Part shown: positions 9,957-21,567 of the stretch, one piece after another
Layout of the letters: the number at the start of each line of letters is the position of its first letter
How positions within the stretch are numbered: the stretch's first letter is position 1
Source of the DNA: Cryptomeria japonica
Taxonomy: Eukaryota > Streptophyta > Pinopsida > Cupressales > Cupressaceae
NCBI RefSeq assembly: GCF_030272615.1
Contig: NC_081409.1
Location: 205,963,364 to 206,024,545 of the forward strand
Direction: 5' to 3'
DNA length: 61,182 bases
Notes under the pieces: model-generated
Seen by the model: the letters and a program-made list of their open reading frames with translations, nothing else
Databases searched by the model: none
What the model was told of the DNA's origin: nothing
Translations under genes and position numbers: made by a program

Positions 9957-11928
9957 TCAACCTAATGTACCATCTGCATCCTCTCTCTTCTGCAATGTGT
10001 CTATGATTGCCTCATGCTCTTCTACTAAAAGTGTCCACAATACCTTATTAGCAGGTCTACCTTTGTATCTTCTAATTTGATGTTTGTTGCCACCACCAAA
10101 TGAGAATAGTGTATAATCTTCTTTTTTGATTGGTAGTCTTCATAAGCTGGTAAGGCATTCCTTCTTATTAGGTATTTGCGTAGCCATGTGCCAACTATCA
10201 CATGGAACCAACTGGATATTTAAAACCATCATCATCTACTTGATCACATATCAACTTTTTCTTAGGTTCTATAAATCTAGCTAGCCAATACTCAACTTGC
10301 TCATCATTATCCTCAGGTGCAACAACAACATACACATGTACTAGAAAACGAATTTAAGTACATGTAGAAATAAAACTTGTTAGAATTTATAATTCAAATA
10401 CAATAATAAATTATATGACAATACATAAAAAATATATAATTTAATGTTATAAACATGAAATTGAATTAAATTACCAGGTTGTATGAGGTCTGAAACACAA
10501 TCATAATCTTCTGATGCAAATGAATGATTTGGGTCTTCATTTCTTTTAACATCTTGATAATGTGTCTCACTAGGTGTTAAGGATTTGTGTTGCCATTCTT
10601 TGACCCATTCTGTATTCTGGCATTCTTCCCATTCACCTGCAACACAAAATTAACAAAAAGATGCAAGTTCTCTAGTCCATATAGTCCAAGTGTTAGAATT
10701 AGAACTCTTAAATGAATGCCATCTAGCTGACTCATTGATTGTATCAAAATCATATCTTGGAAGGATATTCTCCTCATTAACTAGCCAAAAGAAATATCTA
10801 ATTGTATAGTTCTTACTTGATCCTGTGGATAAAGTTGCACTACACCAATCCACAATTGCACAAGTGCATTTTTAGATTTAGCCTTTTCCTAGAATTTGAG
10901 TTTCTCTCTGCAAAGGGCTCTCTTAACACATGCACCGACACCATCATGTTCTCCTTTCCTATGTCCACCCTCAAAAAATCTCCACATGTGTTCGATACTA
11001 GTTTTCTTATGAATCCTACTCAACCAATAAAACATTCTAGCATTCTTGAATTGCCCTGTGCAATTATCTGACCATATTAGATGTTGTGTCATTTGAATTT
11101 CTCTCTCCCTCAAATTCTCAAAATAGGTCTTGAAGCAATACTGGACAAACTCAGATGAGTGTAATTTATTATCACTCATATAGAAATAGTAGTCTCTCAA
11201 AATTTTATGATCCTCTTCTATACTATCTGGTGAATGCCTATAGACAATATGGACAAAAATCGATACTTGCACTGAATTGTAGTATTGTGATTGGACCTCA
11301 TCTTGTGGTGCAAGCATGTAGTTCTCTGCAAAGTCAACAACCAAAAGTAAACTACCAACAGGAAATGTATCCTTACATATTCGAAACTAATCATTGATCC
11401 ATTTATAATTTTGAGAGTGTTTAACATATTTAGGTACGATCTTACTCTTAAATTCATTCATAAATGAATGAACACTAACTTTTTCAGTGATTAGATCGCA
11501 CCATCTTCCAACCTTTCCATCCTTCAGTGGATGCTCAACAATTTTAAATTTTTTAACATCAACTAATTTTTGTCCAAAATCATTTGAAAGATTTTCATGC
11601 AAACATTCATCCAACAATGCAAGATTGCCACATATATCACATACATCGGAAACATATGCATGGAAAAGAAAATTTTGCTCATTTGGTGGGTTGAAAAACA
11701 AACTTGATATAAACTCCTTTATAGTTTCAGGTGGTATATTTATACCACATTCTTGCAACATTCCATTACTATGCATCGTAACACGCATATATTGAAATAC
11801 ATCATAATGGTAGTGAAATTGAACATGAGTTTTGCAACAACATGTAACTCTTTTCTTGTTAATTCGAACATACCAAGGTTTACACTTTTCAAAAGACCTT
11901 TGACAAATGCTAATAGTCAACACCTTAT
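9957..11928 (-). pseudogene. 3' half of a DDE-like transposase gene of unknown family
   Basis: Read on the minus strand from 11928 the frame continues that of 31417-32619. It gives a Cys-rich block (VTCCCKTHVQFHYHYDVF, DVCDICGNLALLDEC) and, after one stop near 11385, VVDFAENYMLAPQDEVQSQ, then IWSDNCTGQFKNARMFYWLS and GEHDGVGACVKRAL. Conserved acidic residues in DFAENY, SDN and HDG suggest a DDE/DDD nuclease fold. Near 10880 the frame breaks. Downstream lies a possible intron (about 10345-10473, GTAATT to TTCTAG) before DNDEQVEYWLARFIEPKKKL and a stop at 9957. I recognise the style from uncharacterised eukaryotic transposase-like proteins but cannot name a superfamily. Gypsy-1 cut the gene in two. 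Confidence 0.6.
11924..11928. repeat. Target site duplication CTTAT, left copy
   Basis: CTTAT sits immediately before the TG of the left LTR. The same five bases follow the CA of the right LTR at 31417-31421. Removing one copy plus the element restores an open reading frame across the site on the minus strand. Confidence 0.95.
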
Positions 11929-13056
11929 TGTATACACCTAAACATGGTCTGAAGATAATTAATTAAATAAGCAATTATTTAATTAATCCCCCTCCCTAAT
12001 TTAATTGAATTCATTAAGCAATTTGATTAAATTCCCCCTTTCATCTACTTATTAATAAATCTAAGGATTTATTTAATAGGTTCATTTCCATAGTCCCCTT
12101 TGATTAATTAATTCAAATTAATTAATCCTCCCCCCCACTTTAAATCAATTCTTCTAATCCTCTAATTAATTAAAACAAATCAATTTATGAGTTGTTGAGA
12201 ATTAATTAGTCTTTTCCTATTATTTGAATTTTTAAATTCAAATTACCCACATCCCTCCTAACTTCTAACCACCTAACCTAACCACCCCTCTAACCTCAAC
12301 CATTCCACCTAACTTGGGTTTTAACCAACCCTATCTTATCTTGCACACTCTAACCTCCTTATCCTAACCTCATATGGGGTGGGTATTTTCTTCTTGAGAC
12401 ACATGGCACTTTGGCCACATGTCTCCTCTCTTGGACACTTGCCCTTTTATGAGCAAAACTTCTTGACACTTGTCACCATAGAGATGACAAGTTTCTCCTC
12501 CTCCAACCTCTTCTCCAACCTCCTCCAATTTCACCCTTGATATCTTCAGACTTAATCTTGACCATTGATTCCTACCACCTCACCCCTGGCCTTGGAAATC
12601 CTATAAATATCCCCATTTTGGAGCAATATGGATCCCATCTCATGTCATCTTAAGTATTGGTATTATAGAAATTTGCATCTTAGTTTATCATTTGTGCATT
12701 GTTATTATAGGCAATTGCATCTTAATTAGTCTTTTATCAATCTCATTTTGTAGCTTAATCATGCATATCATTAGCTTATCTTAGTCTCTTGGATCTTGCA
12801 TCTAACTTAATCAATCTCATCTATCTTGCATATTATCATATCATTTTTAAATGCTTAGTCTAGGTGTAGTCAAGTCACTGGGATTGCTTATCCAGATCTG
12901 AGAGCAAATCCACACTCGCATCTCTTAGGAGGCAATAGGTCGCTTTGTCATGGTTTTTATCTTTCATTTGCATTTGAATTCACTAACCATGCTTGTAATG
13001 ATCTATTGAGTGTTTTGTGTTGCAACTGCAGGTATCACACTTCATAGAGCATGACA
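11929..13056 (+). repeat. Gypsy-1 5' LTR
   Basis: 1128 bp from TGTATACACC to GAGCATGACA. The matching right copy is at 30310-31416. The left half is rich in AATTAATT words, then comes a pyrimidine-rich stretch, then the probable promoter (12602). It carries an extra CAACCTCTTCTCC-type unit near 12505 that the right LTR lacks. Confidence 0.95.
12602..12610 (+). promoter_or_regulatory. Probable TATA box of Gypsy-1 5' LTR
   Basis: TATAAATAT lies about 450 bases before the LTR end, in the position expected for the U3 promoter. The corresponding site of the 3' LTR reads TATACATAT (30961). Confidence 0.55.
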
Positions 13057-13059
13057 TTT

Positions 13060-13070
13060 TGGCACCCACC
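13060..13070 (+). promoter_or_regulatory. Gypsy-1 primer binding site
   Basis: TGGCACCCACC starts four bases after the LTR. Gypsy-2 has TGGCACCCATT at the equivalent place. PBSs begin with TGG because they pair with the CCA end of a tRNA. I did not assign the tRNA. Confidence 0.7.
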
Positions 13071-13149
13071 GTGGGGTTGGAAATCTCATTTTTGACCTCT
13101 TGACATCATCAAATTTACAATTTAGCGCGTTTCTGGCCGGAGTGGAATC

Positions 13150-13257
13150 AGAATATCGTATGAATAGCCTTTACATCTTGTACGACATGATTTTTGCTCT
13201 CGTACGAAGGGGTAAAGATTATCGTACGACACTGTGAATTATTGTACGAATTTCTGC
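13150..13257 (+). repeat. CGTACGA motif array 1 in the Gypsy-1 leader
   Basis: Five copies of a word near ATCGTACGA (ATCGTATGA, TTGTACGAC, CTCGTACGA, ATCGTACGAC, TTGTACGAA) spaced about 20-28 bases apart. The core CGTACG is palindromic. Its place just after the PBS matches the TTAGCGCATC array of Gypsy-2. Confidence 0.65.
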
Positions 13258-13989
13258 TTACTGGTTTTCAAAGCATATTACATTTCAAGGTTTTATGCTT
13301 AATTTGGATTATTACTAATGCTAACCTTGGTTTGTTTGTGAGTTTTTCAACAACCTAACTGGTTTTTTAGGATGATTGTCAAAGATTACGCTTGTCAAAG
13401 CTTCATTTCACCAAAACACATCATGACTACTAATGCATCTATTTTGCAGGTTGCTTAGGAGGACTCAACCAAAATTTATGTCTTCTTTAAACTTTCTAGG
13501 CACACTTATTTTGCTAATGGGAATGAACAACCATGTATTTTGTGTTTTGATGATAGGCTATTATGCTCTCACCTTTCTTAGGTGACTAGAAAATTAGACT
13601 CATCCTTTGCTTTCATTAGTGCATATCTTTAGCAGGCCTGCCCTCCTGAGGAGCTAATTACTCTAAGCCATTAAGGTCGATGAGAGGGGAACGAACCAAG
13701 TGGGAATTGCTAACACCAAGTACTCCAACCCACTATTAAAAAAATGTGAGAGGCCCCGAAGTCACGTTACAAGGTCTAGGTGGCCCCTATAATTCTATGG
13801 GAAGGTAGGCCATATAATGTACGGATGGATGAGCACATCCATCTCAATGGTGGTCTAACTCGTGTCCTTGAGAAGAGATGATCTCAAATGGATTGAAAGA
13901 ATACACACATAGGTCATTTATTGGTCTTGGATCAACTATGACTAGAGAATCTGAGACTAGGTAAGCTTAGGAAGTTAGGGAGCGAGATC
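13258..13989 (+). other. Gypsy-1 leader, block shared with Gypsy-2
   Basis: No ORF. The segment around 13632-13740 (AGCAGGCCTGCCCTCCTGAG, then AAGCCATTAAGGTCGATG and CACCAAGTACTCCAACCCAC) matches the Gypsy-2 leader at 38562-38680 with many differences. The two elements therefore descend from a common leader. Confidence 0.6.
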
Positions 13990-15720
13990 TCCCCCAGTGA
14001 GTGAGGAGAGCAAACTAGCTTAACCAGCATCTCCTCATGCCATCATCGGTGGCCTAGGAATTGGATCCCCAAGGAGTAAGCAGATACAAATGATGCCAAC
14101 CCCCCCACCTCCTTGTGTGTGGGGCCAGAATGAGTACACTACAAGAAGTGGTAGAACGGGCCCGTTAGATCTTGTCGTCTTCTGGAACTATAGCCAATTC
14201 AAGTGTAGGCGCTCCTTGTTCTAATTTTGTCTATAACGGGGCTTGATCAAAACCATATTCAAAGTGTAAGCACTATTGGTTGCTGACTTTCAAATAGAGG
14301 CCCCAATTAAGGCTAGCTTTAATAATCCTTATTATTCTATTCCATAGGGTAACTTCTCAAGAGCACACTACTTGTAACTCCGGAGTAGGACCACCTTCAA
14401 CTCCCCTTTTCATGACTGAACCTCTTGTCTAATGTAATAGCTGACCCACATCTGGAGTGTGGAACCAATCATGAAGAGATGTGGCATCGAGGATTTGCTT
14501 CTGCACTCGATAGATGGGATAAGATGACAGATGAGCTCTCCCCTACGAGGTCGATCCGCTTTTGCTTGATTGCTTCAGTGGCGAGCTTTCTTATTCTTAC
14601 TGAAGATCCCAAACTGAACCATAATAATAAGGGGGGTTTCGATTGGCCCCTCAACTGCACATTTGATGCCATGAATACATACTTGTGGTTTGATCTCGAT
14701 GAATCACCTCCCACCCACCCTTAATTAATCAGCCTGCTAGCCCGTAGGGGCGGCGGAAAATTGGCCTTATGGTGGCAGCCATACTTCATCTTTCAATCTG
14801 TCTATCTAAGCATCGATCTGACCCAAGATCGATCTCTCTTGATTCTATCTAGTTATTAATACGTGTAGGAACAGATCACTGGGTGTCGAGTGCCCTACTT
14901 TATTGATTTGAGCATATGACTGGTCTATTCTATGCGTGTTAACCACTTCCATTTGATAGCAGGAGAAAAGGCAGCCCACTAATCAGGCAATGAGGTTTCT
15001 TTTTACTATAATGGAAATTGTGTCCCTACCTATTGGCACTTTCTGCTTGCTTATGAAGAATCATCAACCGGTCTTCTAGATGGTAGAGATTGTTGAGCAT
15101 TATCTCACCATTCTCCCCACTCATGGAGTCTCCACTGCTGCTCGCGTCTGTCCTTTGGTCCACTGAGTGAGAGTGCCGATGAGACTAGCTCGATTTCATT
15201 ATCCGAGCCTGCTAGAGTAACTGGTGGCTTGGCTTTATGGCGTGGCTACTGTATATGCCTCTGACTTTGCCTTTCCTTATTAGCTCGTGGCCTCTATCTT
15301 TGTTGCTCTCACCTTGGATGAAAATCAAGTCAATGACAGTGCTCCGGAATAGCTCTCCTTCGTACCTTTGGGTATATCAAACTTTGGTTTTCAAGGCTAG
15401 GAGACCTCTTAATTGAGTTTATACCTCAACGTGCCAAACAGATCCCTTACTAGTTCCAATTATATTAGAAGCTACCTGATTCACCTTCAAAAGGGTGATA
15501 ATCTTTGTGCTAGAGAGATAGTAATTATCCCAAGACACTTGCCATATCATGCCCCCATTAGCATTTGGAGTCGGATAATATGGTGTTGAGAATCCATTGC
15601 ATGAGACTTAGTAGCCGTATTCTGATTAGCTATTGGGTGTGTACCTAAGTTTGCAAGCAAAGGTTTTCTCTCTTAGCCAGCTTCCTTAGGTAGCGTAATG
15701 TGCTTGAGGTCACTTATCAT
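13990..15720. other. Higher-GC insert-like block in the Gypsy-1 leader, origin unknown
   Basis: This block is visibly richer in G and C than its neighbours and has no counterpart in the Gypsy-2 leader. The one open frame of 99 codons (14425-14724) resembles nothing I know and has stops all around it. The texture (CAGCCTGCTAGCCCGTAGG near 14730, no long A/T runs, no repeat structure) is like plant organelle intergenic DNA. That is only an impression. It could equally be leader sequence that Gypsy-2 lost. Confidence 0.3.
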
Positions 15721-15837
15721 ATCATGTGTTTGCTATGTCTTCATCCCTAAATAAAAAAATCAAACATCTAAAACTAGAAAACATAAGAAAAATATTAAAC
15801 TTCATTGATAAAAAATTAGTCCAAACAATTTTTTTGT

Positions 15838-16125
15838 CTCTGTTGTCTTTAGTCATGCGAGTTTACTAGTTTGTCGTACGAGGTATTTAGTTTGTTGTCT
15901 GACCTGGTGGGAATTGTCGTACGAGTCTGCTAATCTGTTGTATGAGCTATCTAGTATGTCGTTCGATGCAGTGGGAATTGTTATATGAGTCTGTTTAAAG
16001 AAGAAATTTGTATTAGTGGGAAAGCTCATATGAGTTTAAGCTTTCGTCGTGCTAGAATTATGAATTATTGTCCTGTCCTACCTAAATTGTCGTCTAAAGC
16101 AGCATAGGGTGTCATACAAATTTAT
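15838..16125 (+). repeat. CGTACGA motif array 2 in the Gypsy-1 leader
   Basis: About ten diverged copies of TTGTCGTACGAG, each following a CTAGTTTG- or GGGAATTG-like word (near 15876, 15916, 15938, 15958, 15981, 16028, 16042, 16088 and 16108). Like the second array of Gypsy-2 (39315-39700) it stands between the leader and gag. Confidence 0.6.
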
Positions 16126-16646
16126 GTTTTTATCAGTTTAGAACTATTTTCTTGCATGTCTTTCTCAAAATTATCATGTCTGGCTAATCAATTTAGAGTG
16201 AGCATAAACGTCTGATTGTTGTCATTATGTGCTTGGATTGTCTCCTTTGTTCGCTTGGTCAAGTTATCATCTGTCAAATCGGATTCTAGAAATATACACC
16301 TCAAGATTTTCAAGTATTCACCTTCAACAAGTTTAAGATCTAAAACACCTCAAAGTGCATTATCACCCTCTTTGATAAACTGATCACTCTAAACATAGTT
16401 TCTCATCAGGATCAATCATCCTCTATCACAAAACTACAATGTTTGGTTAGGATAACCTTGTCCCACATCATAGGATATTTCATTCCTATTGGACTTGTTT
16501 TTTATCAAAATCATCATCATTGCACTCCTAAACCAAAGATCAAAAAACTTGCAAACTTTTAAACACTTGAACCATCTTTTCATGTCATATCACTCTAGCA
16601 CATTTACATTGACAGTTGATCACTTATCAAAACAACTTTTAGACAA
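16126..16646 (+). other. Gypsy-1 leader before the gag remnant
   Basis: AT-rich, with stops in all frames that I checked. I see no gene. Confidence 0.5.
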
Positions 16647-17060
16647 TTGAATCCTTTCAATGGAATTTTTTTTTTTGGAATAGCTGAAGATCATAGAAAC
16701 ATGGCATACCAAAGAAAAATACAAGAAGAAGACATAGCAAGACAACATATTAGAGTGATCAAACAAGTCCAAAACCAAAATCCAACTATGTCAAAACCTC
16801 ACAAGGATTCAAATGCATCTTCACAGAAAGGTGGCTCTTTTATGCAAATCTTAAAGAGAACCCTAAGGATTTTGTTGAGAAAGATCAAGATCGCACACCC
16901 ATGTCTAGAAATGGTTCATCCCACCATAATCAAATTGACTCTACAAAGGCATCTATTCCTACACCTCTTGAAAGCTTGCAAGAACCATCCATAGCATCCT
17001 CACCAAACAATTTACCCATCAAACCTATTTTAGAGGATCCTATTCAAAGCTCATCTCCTT
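16647..17060 (+). pseudogene. Gypsy-1 gag remnant
   Basis: An open stretch encodes MAYQRKIQEEDIARQHIRVI and then a Ser/Pro/Asn-rich low-complexity region leading into the protease in another frame (ORF from 16901). The gag core of Gypsy-2 (P-KFDKYDG ... DPHDHVQEF) and the CxxH...GH...C knuckle are both absent, so most of gag has been deleted. The assignment rests on position and on the downstream protease. Confidence 0.45.
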
Positions 17061-17084
17061 CATATCCAAACATTGATTCCTTGC

Positions 17085-17412
17085 AACATCCCCATAATGC
17101 TCACTTGCAAATTGAAGTCCTCATTCATAAAATGCTCGTTAAACTTTTCCTAATAGATGGTGGAGTTGGCTTAAACATTTTCTCTCTGAGTCTTGTTCGT
17201 GCTCTAGGTTATTTAGAAGATGCAGTTGATTCTCGCAAAAAGATCACATTCAAAACCTATGATGAAGAAGAGCATTCCTCTAAAGGAATTGTGATATTAC
17301 CCCTCAGAGTGGGACCTTTATAGAAAGAGACAGCATGCCAAGTTCTAGACTTGGACTTACCATACAACATACTCTTGGGAAGACCCTGGATACATGACAT
17401 ACAAGCTATTAC
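17085..17412 (+). pseudogene. Gypsy-1 aspartic protease
   Basis: The translation shows VKLFLIDGGVGLNIFSL (active site region, DGG in place of the usual D-S/T-G), then GIVILPLRVGPL and, after a stop at 17321, YNILLGRPWIHDIQA, the typical closing motif. The same plan is seen in Gypsy-2 at 50086-50345 (VLIDGGARLNIC ... YNILLGRPWIH). In active elements it cuts the Gag-Pol polyprotein. DGG occurs in both elements, so it may be a family feature and not damage. Confidence 0.75.
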
Positions 17413-18480
17413 ATGAACATGTAATCAGTACCTAAAATTTCCATACGATGGATAGGAAATCACGATCTCAACAGACTCAAATCCATTGCAGTGTTGTAGT
17501 AATCTAAAATTAGCTAAAGAGATCATTGTTTCACATAACAAAGAGGCGACATTTTCAAGCACACAATCCAAGGAACAATCATTTGCATCAATTTTGTCAA
17601 GCATGGAAAAACAAATACAACTAAGAGATTGAGGGAACGAAGAATATTTGCTATCATGGAAAAACAAACAAGAGCAACTTAAAATTGAAAGGGAAGAAGA
17701 AGATGTAGGAGTCGATATAGTTCACACGTATGTAGGACAAACATTAGGAACTAACCCACTTGAATGAGAATCACATTCAGTTGACTTGGACTTAATCAAG
17801 GACGATCAAGAGCTACTTGCGCGAGGTCATTCTGATAAGAGTATCATTCTAGACATAGAAATACTTATTGAAAGCTCTGACATCTCTATCATGACCCCTA
17901 ATATCTTTGACATAATTCAACATGAGGATCCTTTATCCTTAAACCATCTTGAAACTATGGACTAGGAAAATGAAGGACATACTGCCATTGATATCTTTCC
18001 TAATGACCATGCCATATCCTTATATCTTAATGAAATAAAACCCGCAACAAATTTCACTAGGGATTCTACTAACGTATCTTCCAATCAAGTGGGTGACAAA
18101 TCTCCTAGTCACAAAAGTGAAAATCAAGAAAACAATATCAGGTCTAATGCTAAAAACTATTTATTAGCAACATTAGATCGAGAAAAAGAAAAATAAAGGA
18201 CACATCTAATGGTGAAAACCTCCTCGAGGCGCTGGAAGATGGGAGATTTGACACCTTACCTGAATACTATCAAGAAAGGTCATCTATCCTGATGGAACCA
18301 ACAAAGACAGTTACCATTGGCACAACTGATCTATATCCAGCAATCTCTCTATCAAAACATGAAGTACAAAAATATTTAGAACTCTTCAAAAGAAGGCAAA
18401 TCATTTTTACCTAGTCATATACAAACATTTCAGGGTTCGATCCATATCTTACAATACATCACCTAAATATCAGTCCAGGA
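17413..18480 (+). pseudogene. Gypsy-1 protease-RT linker, ending at an RT deletion
   Basis: A degraded acidic linker. Near 18215-18330 the reading (LEDGRFDTLPEYYQERS, then an IGTTD block) matches Gypsy-2 around 51985-52085 (DGRLDTLPEYYHERS). It then gives FDPYLTIHHLNISPGA and jumps, at about 18481, straight into the second RNase H. In Gypsy-2 the same two points are separated by roughly 1.35 kb of RT and first RNase H. The junction keeps the reading frame. Confidence 0.7.
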
Positions 18481-18900
18481 GCATACATCAATAATGAAAC
18501 ACATCATGGATTAGGAGTAGGTATTGTATTCATCACACCACAAGGTCATACAATTCCAAAAGCATACAAATTAAGCTTCCCATGCACCAACAAAACAACA
18601 AAATATGAAGCTTTGGCTACAGGTATCAAAATGGATATAGAATGGAACATTACACAACGTCAAGTCTTTGGAGACTCTCAGCTCGTTATTAATCAAATTA
18701 ATGATGATTATCAAACAAAGGATGAAAAGTTAATGCCTTATAAAAAGATGGTTGATGATTTCAAAAAATATTTTGTAGAAATAAATTTTCAGCAGATTCC
18801 AAGGAATGACAACAAAGCAGTAGACGCCATGGCTACACTTCCTTCTCTACTTCAAACACAGGAAAATCAACAGCGTTATGAATTCCTAGTAGAAGAGTTG
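18481..18900 (+). pseudogene. Gypsy-1 second (archaeal-like) RNase H
   Basis: HGLGVGIVFITPQGHTIP, FPCTNKTTKYEAL, VFGDSQLVINQINDD and PRNDNKAVDAMATL follow in order. These correspond to the extra RNase H that marks the Tat lineage. Glu (KYEAL) and the two later Asp positions (GDSQ, NKAVDA) are present; the first Asp segment (FDES in Gypsy-2) was lost at the deletion. It is open from 18613 to the integrase without a stop, so this is one of the better kept parts. Confidence 0.75.
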
Positions 18901-19849
18901 TTTTACCTTGCTTATAATTGTCCTAATTTCCAAACTATCTGTCACCTTGTTTGGCATGATTCCTTCTGCTATGGCCAAACTTACACATACCTGAAAGATA
19001 ATATACTCCCTCCCGATTTATCAAAGAACCAAAAGAGAAACTTTATTCTCCAATCCTACCATTTTACTCTTGTCGCGGATACCCTATTTAAACAAGGTCT
19101 AGATGGTACTCTTTTAAGATGTCTCAAACAAGAAGAATCTGAGAAGGCCTTACATGAAGTCCATAACGACATTTGTGGCACTCATTCAAGTGGTCTTACC
19201 CTTTCGAAAAAACTCATACGCTTGGGCTATTATTGACCAACTATGGAACGAGATTCTTTTTAGATAGCTAGAACATGCAAAAAATGTCAAATGCATGGGA
19301 ATTTGATTCATGCACCAGCACAAGAACTTCATGCTTTGACAACATCTTGGCCTTTTTGTCAATGGGGTCTTGATCTAGTAGGAAAGATAAATCCTTCTTC
19401 ATCTAATGGTCACAAATTCATCCTTGTAGCTACAAAATATTTCACAAAATGGATTGAGGCAGTACCTCTCATAAATATCATAGGAAAACAAATTGCTGCA
19501 TTTATCTTGAACTACATCATATGTCGCTATGGAACACCCATGACAATTATCACTGATAATGGGCGACCATTCAAGAATCAGGAAGTACAAGATCTATGTG
19601 ACAAATTCAAGATCCAACACAAATTTTCCACACCCTACTATCCACAAGGGAATGGGAAAGCAAAAGAATCAAACAAAACTTTTCTAAAAATCCTAAAAAA
19701 TATAGTAAATGATGCTGGAAGAGACTGGAATATTCAATTGAACCCTGCTCTATGGGCCTACCATACTAGTATTCACACACCAACAGGTGCCACACCTTTC
19801 TCTCTTATCTATGGATCATAAGCAATACTGCCAATAGAAGTAGAGATAT
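18901..19849 (+). pseudogene. Gypsy-1 integrase, zinc finger and catalytic core
   Basis: The zinc-binding part reads ALHEVHNDICGTHSSG and, after stops at 19234 and 19261, CKKCQMHGNLIHAPA. The core keeps WGLDLVGKI (first Asp) and ITDNGRPFKNQ (second Asp). At the third acidic position it reads QGNGKAKESNKT where Gypsy-2 has QGNGQVEASNKT, so the catalytic Glu has become Lys. The core stops at YGS (19819-19821). The reading is then cut by the solo LTR and resumes at 21568. Integrase would join cDNA to the chromosome; this copy should be inactive. Confidence 0.85.
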
Positions 19850-21567
19850 TGATAGGGAGGCTGCCTAGTTCACCATCAATTAGATTTCTTTGATAGTTTG
19901 CTTCTATCCCTTCCTGAGTTCCAAGTCTACCCTTCTAGACTTCTAAGTGCTTCCCTACCAGTATTTGATCACCACACTCAATACAAGCTCATAAAGAAGC
20001 TTGCTCTCCATGCTCCTAGACTCTGTCACTATGTGTTGCAGAGGTATAGGACTACCCTTACTTGCTCGCAGTCTGTAAAGTCACCATCCTATCTGATTTT
20101 TCTATTAGACTTCTACACCAGCCCTCCCTTGCACTTACTTCTGTACAGTCACTGAAACCTAGCCGAACTACTTCCAAGCTTGCCTAGGCTCAGTATGCAG
20201 AAATGGCGATTGCCATTTCCTGGTTTCCTCCTACTGCTACTCTACTCATACTGTACATTTTTTGGCTCTTCCTAAACTACTCCAATGGCCATGTGGATCC
20301 CACGGTGGAGGTTCAAGACAAAGCCATATTTACACAGTGAATTCAAAACAAAGAAACGAACAAAAAAAGGAAACTTTAATTACAGAACTGTAATGAAAAA
20401 CTTGACAAAACAAGATAGAACAACGCTCAGCGATAGAAAAACCAGAAAAAAGACTTGTATGTATTTCTTTTGTGTTTATGCAACCAATCCAACCCCTTAC
20501 AATTCACCTTTATGGTGTTTTATAGCTCATCCATCCATCGTGAAACACAAACGGTTACAAACTGGAGAAAATAGTTTCATAACGGGTCATGGAGAAAATA
20601 GTTTCATATCTGGTCATCAGCGTAGCCTTAGAACTTGGCTTCTGATGCCCATTGGCAACTTGCAAAGTTCGCACCTTTCTATCGAGCGATCGGGGTAACC
20701 AAAACACACCTTCACCGATGGCCAATAACCAGCTCCTCTACTGGCTCTTTTCTATCGGGCTTCGAGGTAATATCAAATCCTAGTTCTCGATGGCCAATGG
20801 TGACTTTTCGCGATCCATACTTTCTATCGGGTCATCGCGAAGACTTCAAAACTCATCTTCTGATGACCGATGTCAATGTTCACAATGTTTTTCCATTAGG
20901 CATCATGATAGAAAGAAATCCCTTCATTCGATGGTCGATGCTTTCCTCTACTCCATGGGCGATTTCATCGGGTCATCGGGACCCTCTAAACATGTTAACC
21001 TGATGGTCGATGCTCCACTTGTGATGTTCCATCGGGCATTGGGATAACAAGAAATCCCTTCATCTGATGGCTGATGCTACCAAAGTTCTCCTCCACTTAT
21101 GCTTTATCAATGGGCTGTCGGTGTAACACTGAAGCATCCCTCCCGATGGTCGAGGACTTACTCTGGTCCGTCCACTTTTCTATTGATCGTCGGCGTAGGT
21201 GAGAACCTTTCTCGCCGATACCCGATACAACCGCTCCATGCCTGTGCTTTCTCATCGGGTCATCGGGGTAGCTTAAAACTACTCTCCACGATACCTGATA
21301 ACAATACTCTGAAGCGCTCCGCTCCCAATGCTTACTCATCGGGTCATCAAGGTAATGTGAAACTGCTCCTTTTGATACCCGATGACTCCACTCCATACTC
21401 TGGCGACCTCATCGGGGTAAGTCTTGCTGATCAAGGTAGGTCTTGCCGACAAGGAAAAATTTCAAGAACTGTAATAAATAACCAAACAATGGACTAGAGC
21501 CAGTCCTTATGTATTTACATGCCAAAAATGGTTAAGGGCATTTCAACCCTTAGGTGCTCCTACACCA
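19850..21567. mobile_element. Solo LTR inserted in the Gypsy-1 integrase gene
   Basis: 1718 bp starting TGATAGGGAGG and ending CTCCTACACCA, flanked by GATAT (19845-19849) and GATAC (21568-21572), a five-base duplication with one mismatch. The integrase reading frame stops in front of it and continues behind it (VEI | PSLRVSLKG), as the Gypsy-2 protein shows. It encodes nothing recognisable, and no internal region or second LTR is seen, so it is a solo LTR left after recombination. Orientation is unknown. Confidence 0.75.
20570..21425 (+). repeat. Degenerate minisatellite of about 70 bp inside the solo LTR
   Basis: The word ATCGGGTCATCGGGGTAA recurs in diverged form near 20681, 20750, 20824, 20899, 20966, 21028, 21111, 21181, 21252, 21337 and 21408, spaced 62-85 bases apart. 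Between copies there is often a CGATGGCCAAT- or GATGGTCGATG-like word. The open frames across this region are by-products of the repeat. Confidence 0.8.

Noticed and set aside
14425-14724. ORF of 99 codons in the Gypsy-1 leader as a gene
   Set aside because: No known motif, no promoter or continuation, surrounded by stops; a reverse-strand frame of similar length overlaps it.
20285-21497. Several ORFs inside the solo LTR as genes
   Set aside because: They overlap in different frames and strands and follow the minisatellite period.
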